Source: Saprospiraceae bacterium (GTDB lineage: Bacteria > Bacteroidota > Bacteroidia > Chitinophagales > Saprospiraceae). Taken from it: DNA of 64,000 nt. Below the pieces are notes generated by a model. The model made no database searches. It had not been told where the DNA came from and worked only from the letters and a program-made list of their open reading frames with translations. Location: the NCBI GenBank assembly GCA_020628855.1, contig JAHDEL010000005.1, positions 37,582 through 101,581 on the forward strand, written 5' to 3'. Position numbers and translations under genes: made by a program. Each line of letters begins with the position of its first letter. Position 1 is the stretch's first letter. Positions 18,919 to 27,680 of this stretch are shown here, piece by piece.

Positions 18919-21406
18919 GTTCGGCTCTATATTTCAATTGAGCCTCCTCGGGCATTTTTTCTAGAGTCTCTGTACAAAATTCTAATAACTCATCCTCAGC
19001 TTTTGTATAAACATAGTTTTTATAATAATCTGTGCTCTGACCTTTTAATTTTCGAATGTGCTGCAGAGTTTGGATTGCCGTATCTAGACCACCTTTTTTG
19101 GATAGGCTGATATAATCAGTCAGGATGTAATAAATATCATTATCAATAGCTCTACTCACATAAGTGTTGTAGAAGCTTAAGTCTTCAAGCGTTGGATTGG
19201 CTGATTTGATGTCTCCAATAACTGCTAAATATGGCATTGGGTTAGCCGCTAACAAAGAATCAATTATCTCAAAACTTCGATTTTGGTCAACTGCATAGGT
19301 AATGTAGAGTGCTTCTTCTTGCACAAAATAGGATTGATCTTGCATTCCGATTTTTGCCACGTTACTTGCCTGGCTTTTTGACTCTAATGCTAAGGATTCT
19401 AATGCTTTTTTTCTAAGCAAATAATGTGGGTCTGATGTCAGAATATTCATCAATTCTGAGTCAGAGTAGTAGCTACCATACTTAGAAAGTGTCATAAGAC
19501 GGATCTCATAAAATGGATGTTTTTTGAGTGAACTTATAACTTCTTCAGAAAGTGATTTGCATTGTGTGATTGCACCTGTAAGGTCTACATATTCATTAGA
19601 ATTGCGGAGGAGATGTTCATGCCATTCATCGGATTGTCTTTCTTCATTGATTTGACCAAGAAGATTATGATTTCCATCAAATACAATTGCTCCTACTATA
19701 CTTTTATTTTGTATCAGCAAGGTGTCTCTTTTCTTATTGATATCCCAAATCAATTGCTCACTTGTACCATCCACATAGTATATTCTTGGGTTAACGGTAA
19801 AGGCAAAAACTGGAAGGTGGTCGGGAGCTTCTTGGGTTTGCTCCATAATTATTTGTGATGTTTCTTCTTCAACGACATAAGAGACATTAAGTAGTGGATG
19901 ACCGGAGCTAAAATACCATTGATCAAAAAAAGTGGTCAGATCTAGTCCAGTAACTTCTTCTACAGCTAACCTCAGGTCATCTGCCTCAACACTTGAGTAT
20001 TCATATTTTTTTAAGTAATGTTGAAGACTTGCAAAGAATGCTTCATCACCGATCAGATTTCGAAGCATATGTAGGACTAACCCACCCTTATTATAACTAT
20101 GCACATCAAACATGTCTTCTTTATCAACATATTGATAATCTATCAAATCATGGGTCCCGTTTGTCTCTGTGGTCGTCAGATAGCTTTGTAATTCTGAGAC
20201 CCGATGCTGTTCGGCAGCAAAGGCTCCATATTTATGTTCAAGCCACAAATATTCTCCATAGTTTGCGAAACCTTCATTCATCGTCAGATTAGACCAGCTT
20301 TCGCAGGTTACAAGATCTCCAAACCAGTGATGAAAAAGTTCGTGAGCAACAATTTTGTCATTTGGGACATCATGCACATATCTGTTATCCTGTTGTACAA
20401 ACTCACCAAAAATAACCGCACCAGTATTTTCCATTGCACCAGAGACATAATCCGAAGCGATAACTTGACTATACTTATCCCAAGGATAATCATAATCAAG
20501 TATATTTTGAAAAAAATCCATCATCTCCGGTGTATGGTTGAAAATAGCTTTAGCACTGTTTTTGTATTCGGGATAGACTAAGTATTGATAATCCAAACCG
20601 TCAACGAACTCTTCAACAACAGCATAGTCACCAATAGCAAGCATAAACAAGTAAGGTGCATGTGGTTTTTCTTGATACCAATGATCTTGACGCATACCAT
20701 TTTCAAGTTGTTTTTGACTGAGGAGTTTTCCATTAGATAAGCTGACTAATGTATCTGGTATAGTCAGTAGTATTTCTTGACTACAACGTTCATTTGGTTT
20801 GTCAATAGTAGGAAACCACCTAGAGTTGTATTCTGTTTCTCCTTGAGTCCAAATCTGTGTGGGTTTATCTGGGTAGATACCTAATGGATCAATGAAAAAC
20901 AAACCTTGATCAGAGGTAATTGCAGTACTCTTAGTATCCCCTCTGCTTGGATGAGCTATATAATCGATTACAACTTCTACTTTTTCCTCTTTGGTGTATG
21001 TTTTTTCTAGGTCGATAGTAAGATACTTCTTTGTGAGAGTGTATGGTACTTTTTTCCCAGAGCACATGACACTGCTTATGTCAAAGTTCTTGGCATCTAA
21101 TGTGATTTCCTTTGATGCATAGAAATATGGAGACATTGTAAGAGTAGCAACACCAATGACATCTTGATTCTCCCAATCAAAACTCAAATCTAATTTTGTA
21201 TGATGAATATCCCATGTCCGCTCTGCAGTACTTCTATGCAAAGGCGCAGTTGTCTTGAGAGATGCGGGACGGGGTGCTGTTACTACTAAAGTATCCAAGA
21301 ATTGTTGGTCAAATTCCTCGAGAGAAAAAGTCTTCTTACTACAAGAAATACAAAGGAAACAACAGAATATGGTCCAGAATGAAAGGTGTAAACTATATTT
21401 TATCAA
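18902..21406 (-). CDS. M1 family metallopeptidase, predicted lipoprotein
   Basis: 834 residues. A zinc aminopeptidase of the M1 (gluzincin) family: the exopeptidase motif GAMEN lies at 323-327 and the zinc site HELFH at 355-359 with the third ligand E378, spaced HExxHx18E. A lipobox-like end of the signal peptide (CISC, residues 19-22) predicts a lipid-anchored envelope protein. The region after the catalytic domain resembles the HEAT-like tail of these enzymes. Translation starts at a TTG that overlaps the recQ stop (TTGA), indicating coupling to the upstream gene. Its 3' end overlaps the convergent giant gene by 17 bases. Likely role: trimming peptides in the periplasm or at the surface. 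The exact substrate is unknown. Confidence 0.93.
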   Translation of the reverse strand: MIKYSLHLSFWTIFCCFLCISCSKKTFSLEEFDQQFLDTLVVTAPRPASLKTTAPLHRSTAERTWDIHHTKLDLSFDWENQDVIGVATLTMSPYFYASKEITLDAKNFDISSVMCSGKKVPYTLTKKYLTIDLEKTYTKEEKVEVVIDYIAHPSRGDTKSTAITSDQGLFFIDPLGIYPDKPTQIWTQGETEYNSRWFPTIDKPNERCSQEILLTIPDTLVSLSNGKLLSQKQLENGMRQDHWYQEKPHAPYLFMLAIGDYAVVEEFVDGLDYQYLVYPEYKNSAKAIFNHTPEMMDFFQNILDYDYPWDKYSQVIASDYVSGAMENTGAVIFGEFVQQDNRYVHDVPNDKIVAHELFHHWFGDLVTCESWSNLTMNEGFANYGEYLWLEHKYGAFAAEQHRVSELQSYLTTTETNGTHDLIDYQYVDKEDMFDVHSYNKGGLVLHMLRNLIGDEAFFASLQHYLKKYEYSSVEADDLRLAVEEVTGLDLTTFFDQWYFSSGHPLLNVSYVVEEETSQIIMEQTQEAPDHLPVFAFTVNPRIYYVDGTSEQLIWDINKKRDTLLIQNKSIVGAIVFDGNHNLLGQINEERQSDEWHEHLLRNSNEYVDLTGAITQCKSLSEEVISSLKKHPFYEIRLMTLSKYGSYYSDSELMNILTSDPHYLLRKKALESLALESKSQASNVAKIGMQDQSYFVQEEALYITYAVDQNRSFEIIDSLLAANPMPYLAVIGDIKSANPTLEDLSFYNTYVSRAIDNDIYYILTDYISLSKKGGLDTAIQTLQHIRKLKGQSTDYYKNYVYTKAEDELLEFCTETLEKMPEEAQLKYRAELNIPE

Positions 21407-23217
21407 GGTGTCAATGTTTCGAGGTGATCTTCAATAATTGAAAGTAAGGCCTTGCCAAAACGGCTTTGTTTGGCTTTGCCTATCCCTTCTATGCTCAAGA
21501 GTTGTGATGCAGTTGTTGGTTTGGCTGATGCTAAATGTTTAAGTGTTCTATCATTGAGAATAACAAAAGCAGGAACATTATTTTCTTTTGCCAACTCAAT
21601 TCGCCATTCTCTCAATTTATCAAACAAAACAGTATCTATATCTAGAGCGTTTAGCGTGATTTTTTTATTTGGCTTTGGCGTTGTTTTGAATGTTTGTTTA
21701 ACAAACTGACTCAGAGGAACCTCTTGTTCGGACTTCAAAACTGCATTGCTTAACGGTGTAAGTTTTAATCGAGAATTATCAGTTAAATCTAATTGAATCA
21801 AACCTTGATTTATAAGTTGTGTGATATAGTGACTCCAGGTCAAAAAGTCTGTTTGTCTGCCTACACCAAAAGTCTTTACTCTATCATAACCATGGTTGCG
21901 GATTTCGGCTTTATGGGACCCTCTTAGGATATCTATGAGGGTATTAACTCCAACTTGTTCTTTAGTCCTTACTATTGCTGACAATGCCATTTGTGCAAAG
22001 GTAGTTCCATCAATTGTTTTCGGTGGATTTAAGCAGTTGTCACAATGTCCACAAGCTACTTTCTTGTATTCACCAAAGTAGTTCAATACTGTGTTAGTTC
22101 TACAATGCACCGATGAAGCGAATTGCCACATTCTATCGAGCTTGACACTCTGAACCTGTTTGAAAGTCTCATGGGAAGAGGCGTCATCAATAAATTTTTG
22201 AAGATTCAGCTTATCACCCCATGAATAGAATAGAAGTGCTTCTGACTCCTCACCATCCCGACCGGCTCTTCCGATTTCTTGATAATAACCTTCAATGTTT
22301 TTTGGGAGATTATAATGGATAACATACCGGATGTTGGGTTTGTCTATACCCATACCGAATGCGATAGTGGCACAGATAATATCTATGTCATCATCTTGAA
22401 AGTGACGCTGTATTTGACTTCTTTTATGTGGTGCAAGTCCAGCATGATAAGCTTCTGCTTTTAGTCCTTTTTTCTGGAGTTTCTCCGCAACACTCTCTGT
22501 ACTCTTCCTGCTCAGACAATAGATAATTCCTGCTTGGCCTTCTTTGGTGTTTATAAAATCGAAGATTTGTTGGATTCTTCCTTGTCCTGGTCTGCAATGT
22601 GTAGTAATGTTTTTTCTTTCGAATGAACTAACAAACTTCTGTTCACCATTGAGTCGCAGTTGCTTGATAATATCTTCTTGAGTATTTGCATCGGCAGTAG
22701 CTGTGAGCGCAATAGTTGGAACAGTAGTAAAATGGTCTTTAAGCTTGCCAAGCTGCACGTAATCTGGTCTAAAATCATTACCCCAGACCGAAACACAATG
22801 TGCTTCATCAATAGCAAATAAACACACGGAGGTGGTTTTCAGCCAGTCAATGAAATGTAGCGACATTAATTTTTCCGGAGAGACATAGAGTAGGTTTAAA
22901 TTACCTGTTTCAACAGCCGTGATAACCTGTTGATTTTCGCTTGAAGAAAGATTACTGTGTAGTGCAGCTGCTTGAACTCCATGCTGCCTCAGTGCATTCA
23001 CTTGGTCATTCATCAGTGCTATCAAAGGAGACACAACAACGGTAAGGCCAGAATTTACTAATGCAGGTATTTGATAACAAAGTGATTTACCACCACCGGT
23101 AGGCATGATAACTAAACTATCGTTACCCTCTAGGGTATGTTGAATTATTTCTTCCTGCTGACCTCGAAATGAAGTATAGCCAAAAGTGCTTTGTAATATT
23201 TCATGAATATCCTTCAA
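21403..23217 (-). CDS. recQ: ATP-dependent DNA helicase RecQ
   Basis: 604 residues, normal RecQ length. SF2 helicase core with Walker A PTGGGKS (39-45), DEAH box (137-140), and the RecQ aromatic-rich loop in slightly altered form (CVSVWGNDFRPDY instead of the usual SQWGHDFRPEY). The RQC zinc site is seen as CR...CGHCDNC, and a C-terminal HRDC domain covers roughly the last 80 residues. It unwinds DNA 3' to 5' in recombinational repair. It sits between dsbD (3 bases apart) and the M1 peptidase (4-base overlap), an operon by spacing, although the products act in different compartments. Confidence 0.97.
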   Translation of the reverse strand: MKDIHEILQSTFGYTSFRGQQEEIIQHTLEGNDSLVIMPTGGGKSLCYQIPALVNSGLTVVVSPLIALMNDQVNALRQHGVQAAALHSNLSSSENQQVITAVETGNLNLLYVSPEKLMSLHFIDWLKTTSVCLFAIDEAHCVSVWGNDFRPDYVQLGKLKDHFTTVPTIALTATADANTQEDIIKQLRLNGEQKFVSSFERKNITTHCRPGQGRIQQIFDFINTKEGQAGIIYCLSRKSTESVAEKLQKKGLKAEAYHAGLAPHKRSQIQRHFQDDDIDIICATIAFGMGIDKPNIRYVIHYNLPKNIEGYYQEIGRAGRDGEESEALLFYSWGDKLNLQKFIDDASSHETFKQVQSVKLDRMWQFASSVHCRTNTVLNYFGEYKKVACGHCDNCLNPPKTIDGTTFAQMALSAIVRTKEQVGVNTLIDILRGSHKAEIRNHGYDRVKTFGVGRQTDFLTWSHYITQLINQGLIQLDLTDNSRLKLTPLSNAVLKSEQEVPLSQFVKQTFKTTPKPNKKITLNALDIDTVLFDKLREWRIELAKENNVPAFVILNDRTLKHLASAKPTTASQLLSIEGIGKAKQSRFGKALLSIIEDHLETLTP

Positions 23218-23220
23218 TAA

Positions 23221-25734
23221 TTACTTCACAGCGTTCAATCCACATTCGAGGTATTCATTATACTCAGAAATCTCATCAAATTCTGGTACAAATGCAATAG
23301 GCTTAGCAATGACTTTTTCATCATTAGTCATCATTACGTAGAGAGGTTGAGAATTTTGCTGAAAATTGGTCACTTGAAAATCAGCCCATTTATTTCCAAT
23401 GTTTCTCATCTTTTTATAATTGCTTTCCTTACCAGCATAAGTAAGTTCTTCAATTTTCTCATCGTCATCAACATAGAGAGAGACTAGAACAAAGTCGTTA
23501 TTTAGTTTATTTCTAATTGGGTCTCCAACCCAAATTTTATCTTCCACTTTTCTACAATTTACACATCCGTGACCTGTAAAATCTAAGAATACTGGTTTGT
23601 TTACTTCTTTAGCATATGCCAATCCATCATAGTAATCTTTAAAGCAATTGATGTTTTGAGCACATTTTGTGTAAGATGGGTATTTTGCTTTAATTGACTT
23701 ATCCACAGCTGGTGGTGGATTGAAGAAATTATAATGTGCAGGTGGTGTAATACCACTAATTTCTTTAGGCGTCATATAGTTTCCAGTGTCAGGATTAATT
23801 CTGAAACCCATTGCTAAATACACAATAATACCTGCGGTAATTAATATTCCTAACCACCTTGAAGGCTTAATATCTTTCACCTTTAATGGTGCATCATGAG
23901 GAAACCGAATGAAGCCCATTAAGTAGAGCAATAGTCCAATGGCAATTAAGATCCATAACCCTAAGAATAGCTCATACTTTAAGAAGCCCCAATGATTTGT
24001 CATATCAGCAACTGATAAGAATTTAAGGGCAAGTGCCAACTCTAAAAACCCGAGCACCACTTTTACAGTTGTCATCCACCCACCAGATCTAGGTAATGAG
24101 TTCAGCCAACTTGGAAATGCCGCAAACAATCCAAAGGGGAGGGCAAGCGCTGAAGAGAAGCCAAACATTACCATGAACGGTCCGAGATAGTTGCCACTCG
24201 AGGCTACTTGCACTAAGGCAGTTCCGATGATTGGGCCAGTACAAGAGAATGAAACTAACGCCAAAGTAAAGGCCATGAAAAAAATGCCAAGCAAGCCTCC
24301 TTTGTCGGCCATTTGATCACTTTTTGTTGACCAGGAACTTGGTAAGGCTATTTCATAATAACCGAAGAACGAAATGGCGAAGGCGACAAAGATTAAGAAG
24401 AATAGAGTATTTGAAATCCAATTTGTTGAAAGCCGATTCAGTGCATCTGGACCAAGAAGAGCAGTAACAGCCAAGCCAATTGAGACAAAAATGATGATTA
24501 TAGAAAGCCCATAAATTAAACCATTCACCCAGCCTTTTCGCTTAGTATCTTTAGTAAAGAAACTTACTGTGATAGGAATCATAGGAAAAATACAGGGAAG
24601 AAGAATGGCAATTAAGCCACCCAAGAAACCTCCTATGAAAATTCCTAAAAGACCACTATCTTCTTCAACCACTTCACCACCACAATCGGCTTTAGGATCT
24701 GCGTAACTGGATACTATACTAGGTATTCGTTGGTCCAGAACTATTCCATCAGTGGGAGCATCTTTCGGTGTTGCTACTGCAGAAGCATCGGCAAGACCAG
24801 AGGACAGATTTTTGAAGTCAAATGCAAACTCAACATCAGTAGGGGGGAGACACGTCTTGTCATTACATGTCATGTAGGAGAGATACCCCGGATAAACTTT
24901 CGTATTGTCATCTACCTTGACTGTCTGTGTGATGGTAAATGGTTGGTCATCAAGAAACTTAATGACATTAACACCATCAAAGAGTTTGTCAGGTCCTTCC
25001 TTTCGATGCCCTTCTTCTTTTGCTTTCCCTTGGAATGTTAGACCACTAGGATCTTCAAAAGTAATAGTAGTTGGTAGGGGTCCGCCATCATCAGTAAATT
25101 GAGAATAGACATTCCATCCTTTTTCCATTGTTGCAGTGTAGACTAAGTCGTAGTTTCCGCCTTTATCCACAACTTTGATGTCCCATGTCACTGGACTCAA
25201 CATGCCACCTTTAACATCAGTAATGTCTCCAGTGCCAGAAACTGCAGCAATACTCCCAGCACTTTCACTACCTCCTTTTAGCTCGTTGAGATCAAAAGTG
25301 AACTCTACAAACTCTGGCGGAAGACACCGTTTTGCATCACAAGTCATGTACTCAAGTTCACCTTTCACAGGTGCTGAATAATCAAGAGCTTTAACCTTCT
25401 GTCTGATAATGAATGGTCTTTTTGAAGTGAACTTGGTGACTTCCATTTGGAAGATTGGATCCATTCCTGTTTTCTTCTTTCCAAGCTCTTTTGCTTCTCC
25501 TATCTTCACAAAAGCATCTTCATTAGTATAATAAATGCTAGTCGGAACAGGTCCGCCTTCATCTACATGTTGAGAATACACAGTCCACCCTTCATCAATA
25601 TCAGCTCTATAAATGAACATGAATTCATCACCTTCGAGGTGTTCTGCAGTAATCTTCCATTTGACTGGTGTGAGAATTTGACTTGACAAAGTCAGGGTTA
25701 TAAATAGAGCCAATAGGGTAGATAGGATTCTCAT
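23221..25734 (-). CDS. dsbD: protein-disulfide reductase DsbD family protein with duplicated N-terminal domain
   Basis: 837 residues with a signal peptide. Two consecutive DsbD-alpha-like beta-sandwich domains (about 20-150 and 180-310) each carry a Cys pair before a PPE/PPT turn (CDAKRCLPP and CNDKTCLPP). An eight-helix DsbD/CcdA-type membrane domain follows (about 365-640; PCIFPMIP and SCTGPIIG Cys segments). A C-terminal thioredoxin-like domain has GCVNCRK near residue 723. The protein should carry electrons from cytoplasmic thioredoxin across the inner membrane to periplasmic partners. The doubled alpha domain is longer than in E. coli DsbD. It is the first gene of the dsbD-recQ-M1 peptidase cluster; the 196-base gap to cutC on the other side would hold its promoter, but no clear -7 box was seen there. 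Confidence 0.92.
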   Translation of the reverse strand: MRILSTLLALFITLTLSSQILTPVKWKITAEHLEGDEFMFIYRADIDEGWTVYSQHVDEGGPVPTSIYYTNEDAFVKIGEAKELGKKKTGMDPIFQMEVTKFTSKRPFIIRQKVKALDYSAPVKGELEYMTCDAKRCLPPEFVEFTFDLNELKGGSESAGSIAAVSGTGDITDVKGGMLSPVTWDIKVVDKGGNYDLVYTATMEKGWNVYSQFTDDGGPLPTTITFEDPSGLTFQGKAKEEGHRKEGPDKLFDGVNVIKFLDDQPFTITQTVKVDDNTKVYPGYLSYMTCNDKTCLPPTDVEFAFDFKNLSSGLADASAVATPKDAPTDGIVLDQRIPSIVSSYADPKADCGGEVVEEDSGLLGIFIGGFLGGLIAILLPCIFPMIPITVSFFTKDTKRKGWVNGLIYGLSIIIIFVSIGLAVTALLGPDALNRLSTNWISNTLFFLIFVAFAISFFGYYEIALPSSWSTKSDQMADKGGLLGIFFMAFTLALVSFSCTGPIIGTALVQVASSGNYLGPFMVMFGFSSALALPFGLFAAFPSWLNSLPRSGGWMTTVKVVLGFLELALALKFLSVADMTNHWGFLKYELFLGLWILIAIGLLLYLMGFIRFPHDAPLKVKDIKPSRWLGILITAGIIVYLAMGFRINPDTGNYMTPKEISGITPPAHYNFFNPPPAVDKSIKAKYPSYTKCAQNINCFKDYYDGLAYAKEVNKPVFLDFTGHGCVNCRKVEDKIWVGDPIRNKLNNDFVLVSLYVDDDEKIEELTYAGKESNYKKMRNIGNKWADFQVTNFQQNSQPLYVMMTNDEKVIAKPIAFVPEFDEISEYNEYLECGLNAVK

Positions 25735-25930
25735 AATATTTCTTTTCTTGAATGCTTGGTAAGAATGCCAAATACTTTGAATTTGGCGAAACTACGAAAA
25801 TATTCGTGATTAGAATACGCACGGATTATTTCAGAGTTGTCAGTTAGGTTACCATTAACGGAGTTTTAACAACCGGTCAAGGTAGTGACAACCACAAATT
25901 AAAATCTATTTTTATGATAATTTCAAGCAT

Positions 25931-26641
25931 ATGCTAATTGAAATCTGTTGTGAGAATCTTCAGTATGCCATTGATGCACATTCTGCAGGCGTTAAGCGAA
26001 TAGAGTATTGTTCAGGTCTTGCTATTGGTGGATTATCACCTCAGGCTTCAGAGATCAAATATCTGAAGCAAAACACAGGCCTAGAGCTTATGGCTTTAGT
26101 CAGACCGCATTCTGGAGGTTTTGACTATTCAACTGATGAGCAAAAGATGATGTTAGAAACGATTGAGTCTTTTTTAAAAGCAGGTGCAGATGGCATTGTT
26201 GTTGGAGCCTTGAATCCAGAGAAGACCATTAACCAATCTTTTATGAGTGCTGTGACTGCACTTTGTGAAGATGTCTCAATTACTTTTCATCGAGCTTTTG
26301 ACTTTGTTGAAGACCCATTATTGTCAATGAAAGTATTACAGGAACTTGGTGTAGATCGGATACTCACATCAGGACATTCTCCAAGTGCAATTGAAGGACA
26401 AGAACGGTTACAGAGTTTGCTTGATTGTGCAGAAGGTAACATTATCATTTTGCCTGGAGCTGGAATTACAAGCACCAATGTGAAAATACTCTTGAGATTA
26501 GATGGCCTTGAGGAGATACATTTATCTGCAAAACAAGTGAAGCGTTTGTCTAGTCTACCGTTCGAGACCTTCGAGTATTCTTTTGATCAGAAAGAGTATA
26601 AAAAGATTCTGGAGATAATACAGGAAGCACCACAGCGCTAG
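25931..26641 (+). CDS. cutC: CutC family protein
   Basis: 236 residues, typical size. A TIM barrel with family signatures IEICCENLQYA at the N terminus, GGLSPQ, MALVRPHSGGFDYS, the FHRAFD motif, DRILTSG, and IILPGAGI. CutC was first linked to copper tolerance; the direct biochemical role is still disputed, so the name is by family only. A single-gene unit: preceded by a divergent gene and followed by a convergent one, with a strong hairpin at its stop codon. Confidence 0.95.
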   Translation: MLIEICCENLQYAIDAHSAGVKRIEYCSGLAIGGLSPQASEIKYLKQNTGLELMALVRPHSGGFDYSTDEQKMMLETIESFLKAGADGIVVGALNPEKTINQSFMSAVTALCEDVSITFHRAFDFVEDPLLSMKVLQELGVDRILTSGHSPSAIEGQERLQSLLDCAEGNIIILPGAGITSTNVKILLRLDGLEEIHLSAKQVKRLSSLPFETFEYSFDQKEYKKILEIIQEAPQR

Positions 26642-26653
26642 AGCACTGTGGTG
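26628..26653. terminator. hairpin between convergent cutC and DUF4097 genes
   Basis: Perfect 8-bp arms CACCACAG and CTGTGGTG enclose 10 bases, whose inner GCT/AGC can also pair. The hairpin spans the cutC stop codon (26639-26641) and lies 16 bases from the end of the convergent gene. Neither strand has a good T-run, so it may act as a bidirectional transcript end or a 3'-protecting structure. Confidence 0.6.
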
Positions 26654-26668
26654 AACATATTGTTATGA

Positions 26669-27586
26669 TTACTGGATTTCTACACTACCGTCTTCAGTGC
26701 TGAGCACAATCATGTTGTTGCCTTTACAAGAGGTATGTAGTGTTTTTGCATTATCACTTTCGCTTGCTACTTCGTATTTGTCTTTGTTATGTTTGACCTT
26801 CGCATCTTCGTGTGAGACTACGATACTGCCACAAACATTTCTAAACTCAAGGTTGTGATCACCATCTTCTGAACTCAGAGCAACACGATAATCATCAAGA
26901 AGATCAGCATCTATGTTGATGTCTCCATCTATGGAGGAAACAGAAATATTTCCAAGGGTAGATTCTACAATATTAACGTCACCATCTTCTGTTGATAGAG
27001 AGAAGTTATGGAGGTGACAATTTTGCATTGTGACATCACCATCCTCATTTGTAATTGCAATTCTAGAGTCAACATCCTTCAATCGAATATCACCATCTTC
27101 AGCTGTAATAGCTATTTGCTCTCCTGTCACATTGAACATTGTAATATCGCCATCTGAACAAGAAATAGCCACATTGTTATTAATTGCTGTTATGTTGTAG
27201 TCATCATCATCTCCTTTGAGCACAAGTTTAGTTGAATGCGGCACCTTAACAACAATGGTGTATGTCAAAGAACCGTTGATCATGATATTCAGATTGTTGT
27301 CTGAAGTAGACTCAGCTCTATCATTAATAACAAGCTGCTGCTCATTTGACTCGACAGTGACATCAAACTTCTGATTACTCCAATATTTACCAGTGACAAT
27401 GCGACTAATCGATACTTCTGCAGTTGGTTGATCATGACCTAGGATTGTAACATCAGCATCGTTTGTATTGAGTACTAGACTCCCATTTGGATTCAAAGGA
27501 TAGCTTTCTTCGAGAGTAAAATTGTCTTGGGCATAGGTTGGAATAAAAGAAAGGAAGAAGAGTAAAAGTGAAATTAAGAGTTTCAT
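26669..27586 (-). CDS. DUF4097 family beta-strand repeat protein, secreted
   Basis: 305 residues with a clear signal peptide ending TYAQ. The body is a right-handed beta-solenoid of the DUF4097 (putative adhesin) type. At about 20-residue spacing there are turns reading SDGD, EDGD, EDGD, EDGD, IDGD, EDGD, EDAK and EDGS. Such proteins are common in Bacteroidota; some are encoded near anti-sigma factors, but here none is present. No catalytic motif is visible. It lies between cutC (convergent) and the GH92 gene (divergent, 94 bases away). Location is probably periplasm or outer surface; there is no T9SS tail. Confidence 0.85.
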   Translation of the reverse strand: MKLLISLLLFFLSFIPTYAQDNFTLEESYPLNPNGSLVLNTNDADVTILGHDQPTAEVSISRIVTGKYWSNQKFDVTVESNEQQLVINDRAESTSDNNLNIMINGSLTYTIVVKVPHSTKLVLKGDDDDYNITAINNNVAISCSDGDITMFNVTGEQIAITAEDGDIRLKDVDSRIAITNEDGDVTMQNCHLHNFSLSTEDGDVNIVESTLGNISVSSIDGDINIDADLLDDYRVALSSEDGDHNLEFRNVCGSIVVSHEDAKVKHNKDKYEVASESDNAKTLHTSCKGNNMIVLSTEDGSVEIQ

Positions 27587-27680
27587 AGTGTTAGATTATG
27601 TGTTGTTTTGACATGAAGACGGATTTGAGAAATCAAAAGTTACAACCAAAGGAGAATATTTATTTTATTAAGTTTAACTA

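Noticed and set aside
20204-20581. 125-residue plus-strand frame inside the M1 peptidase gene
   Set aside because: Antisense shadow of the catalytic domain region; no family features.
24730-25041. 103-residue plus-strand frame inside dsbD
   Set aside because: Antisense to a conserved domain and no recognisable product.
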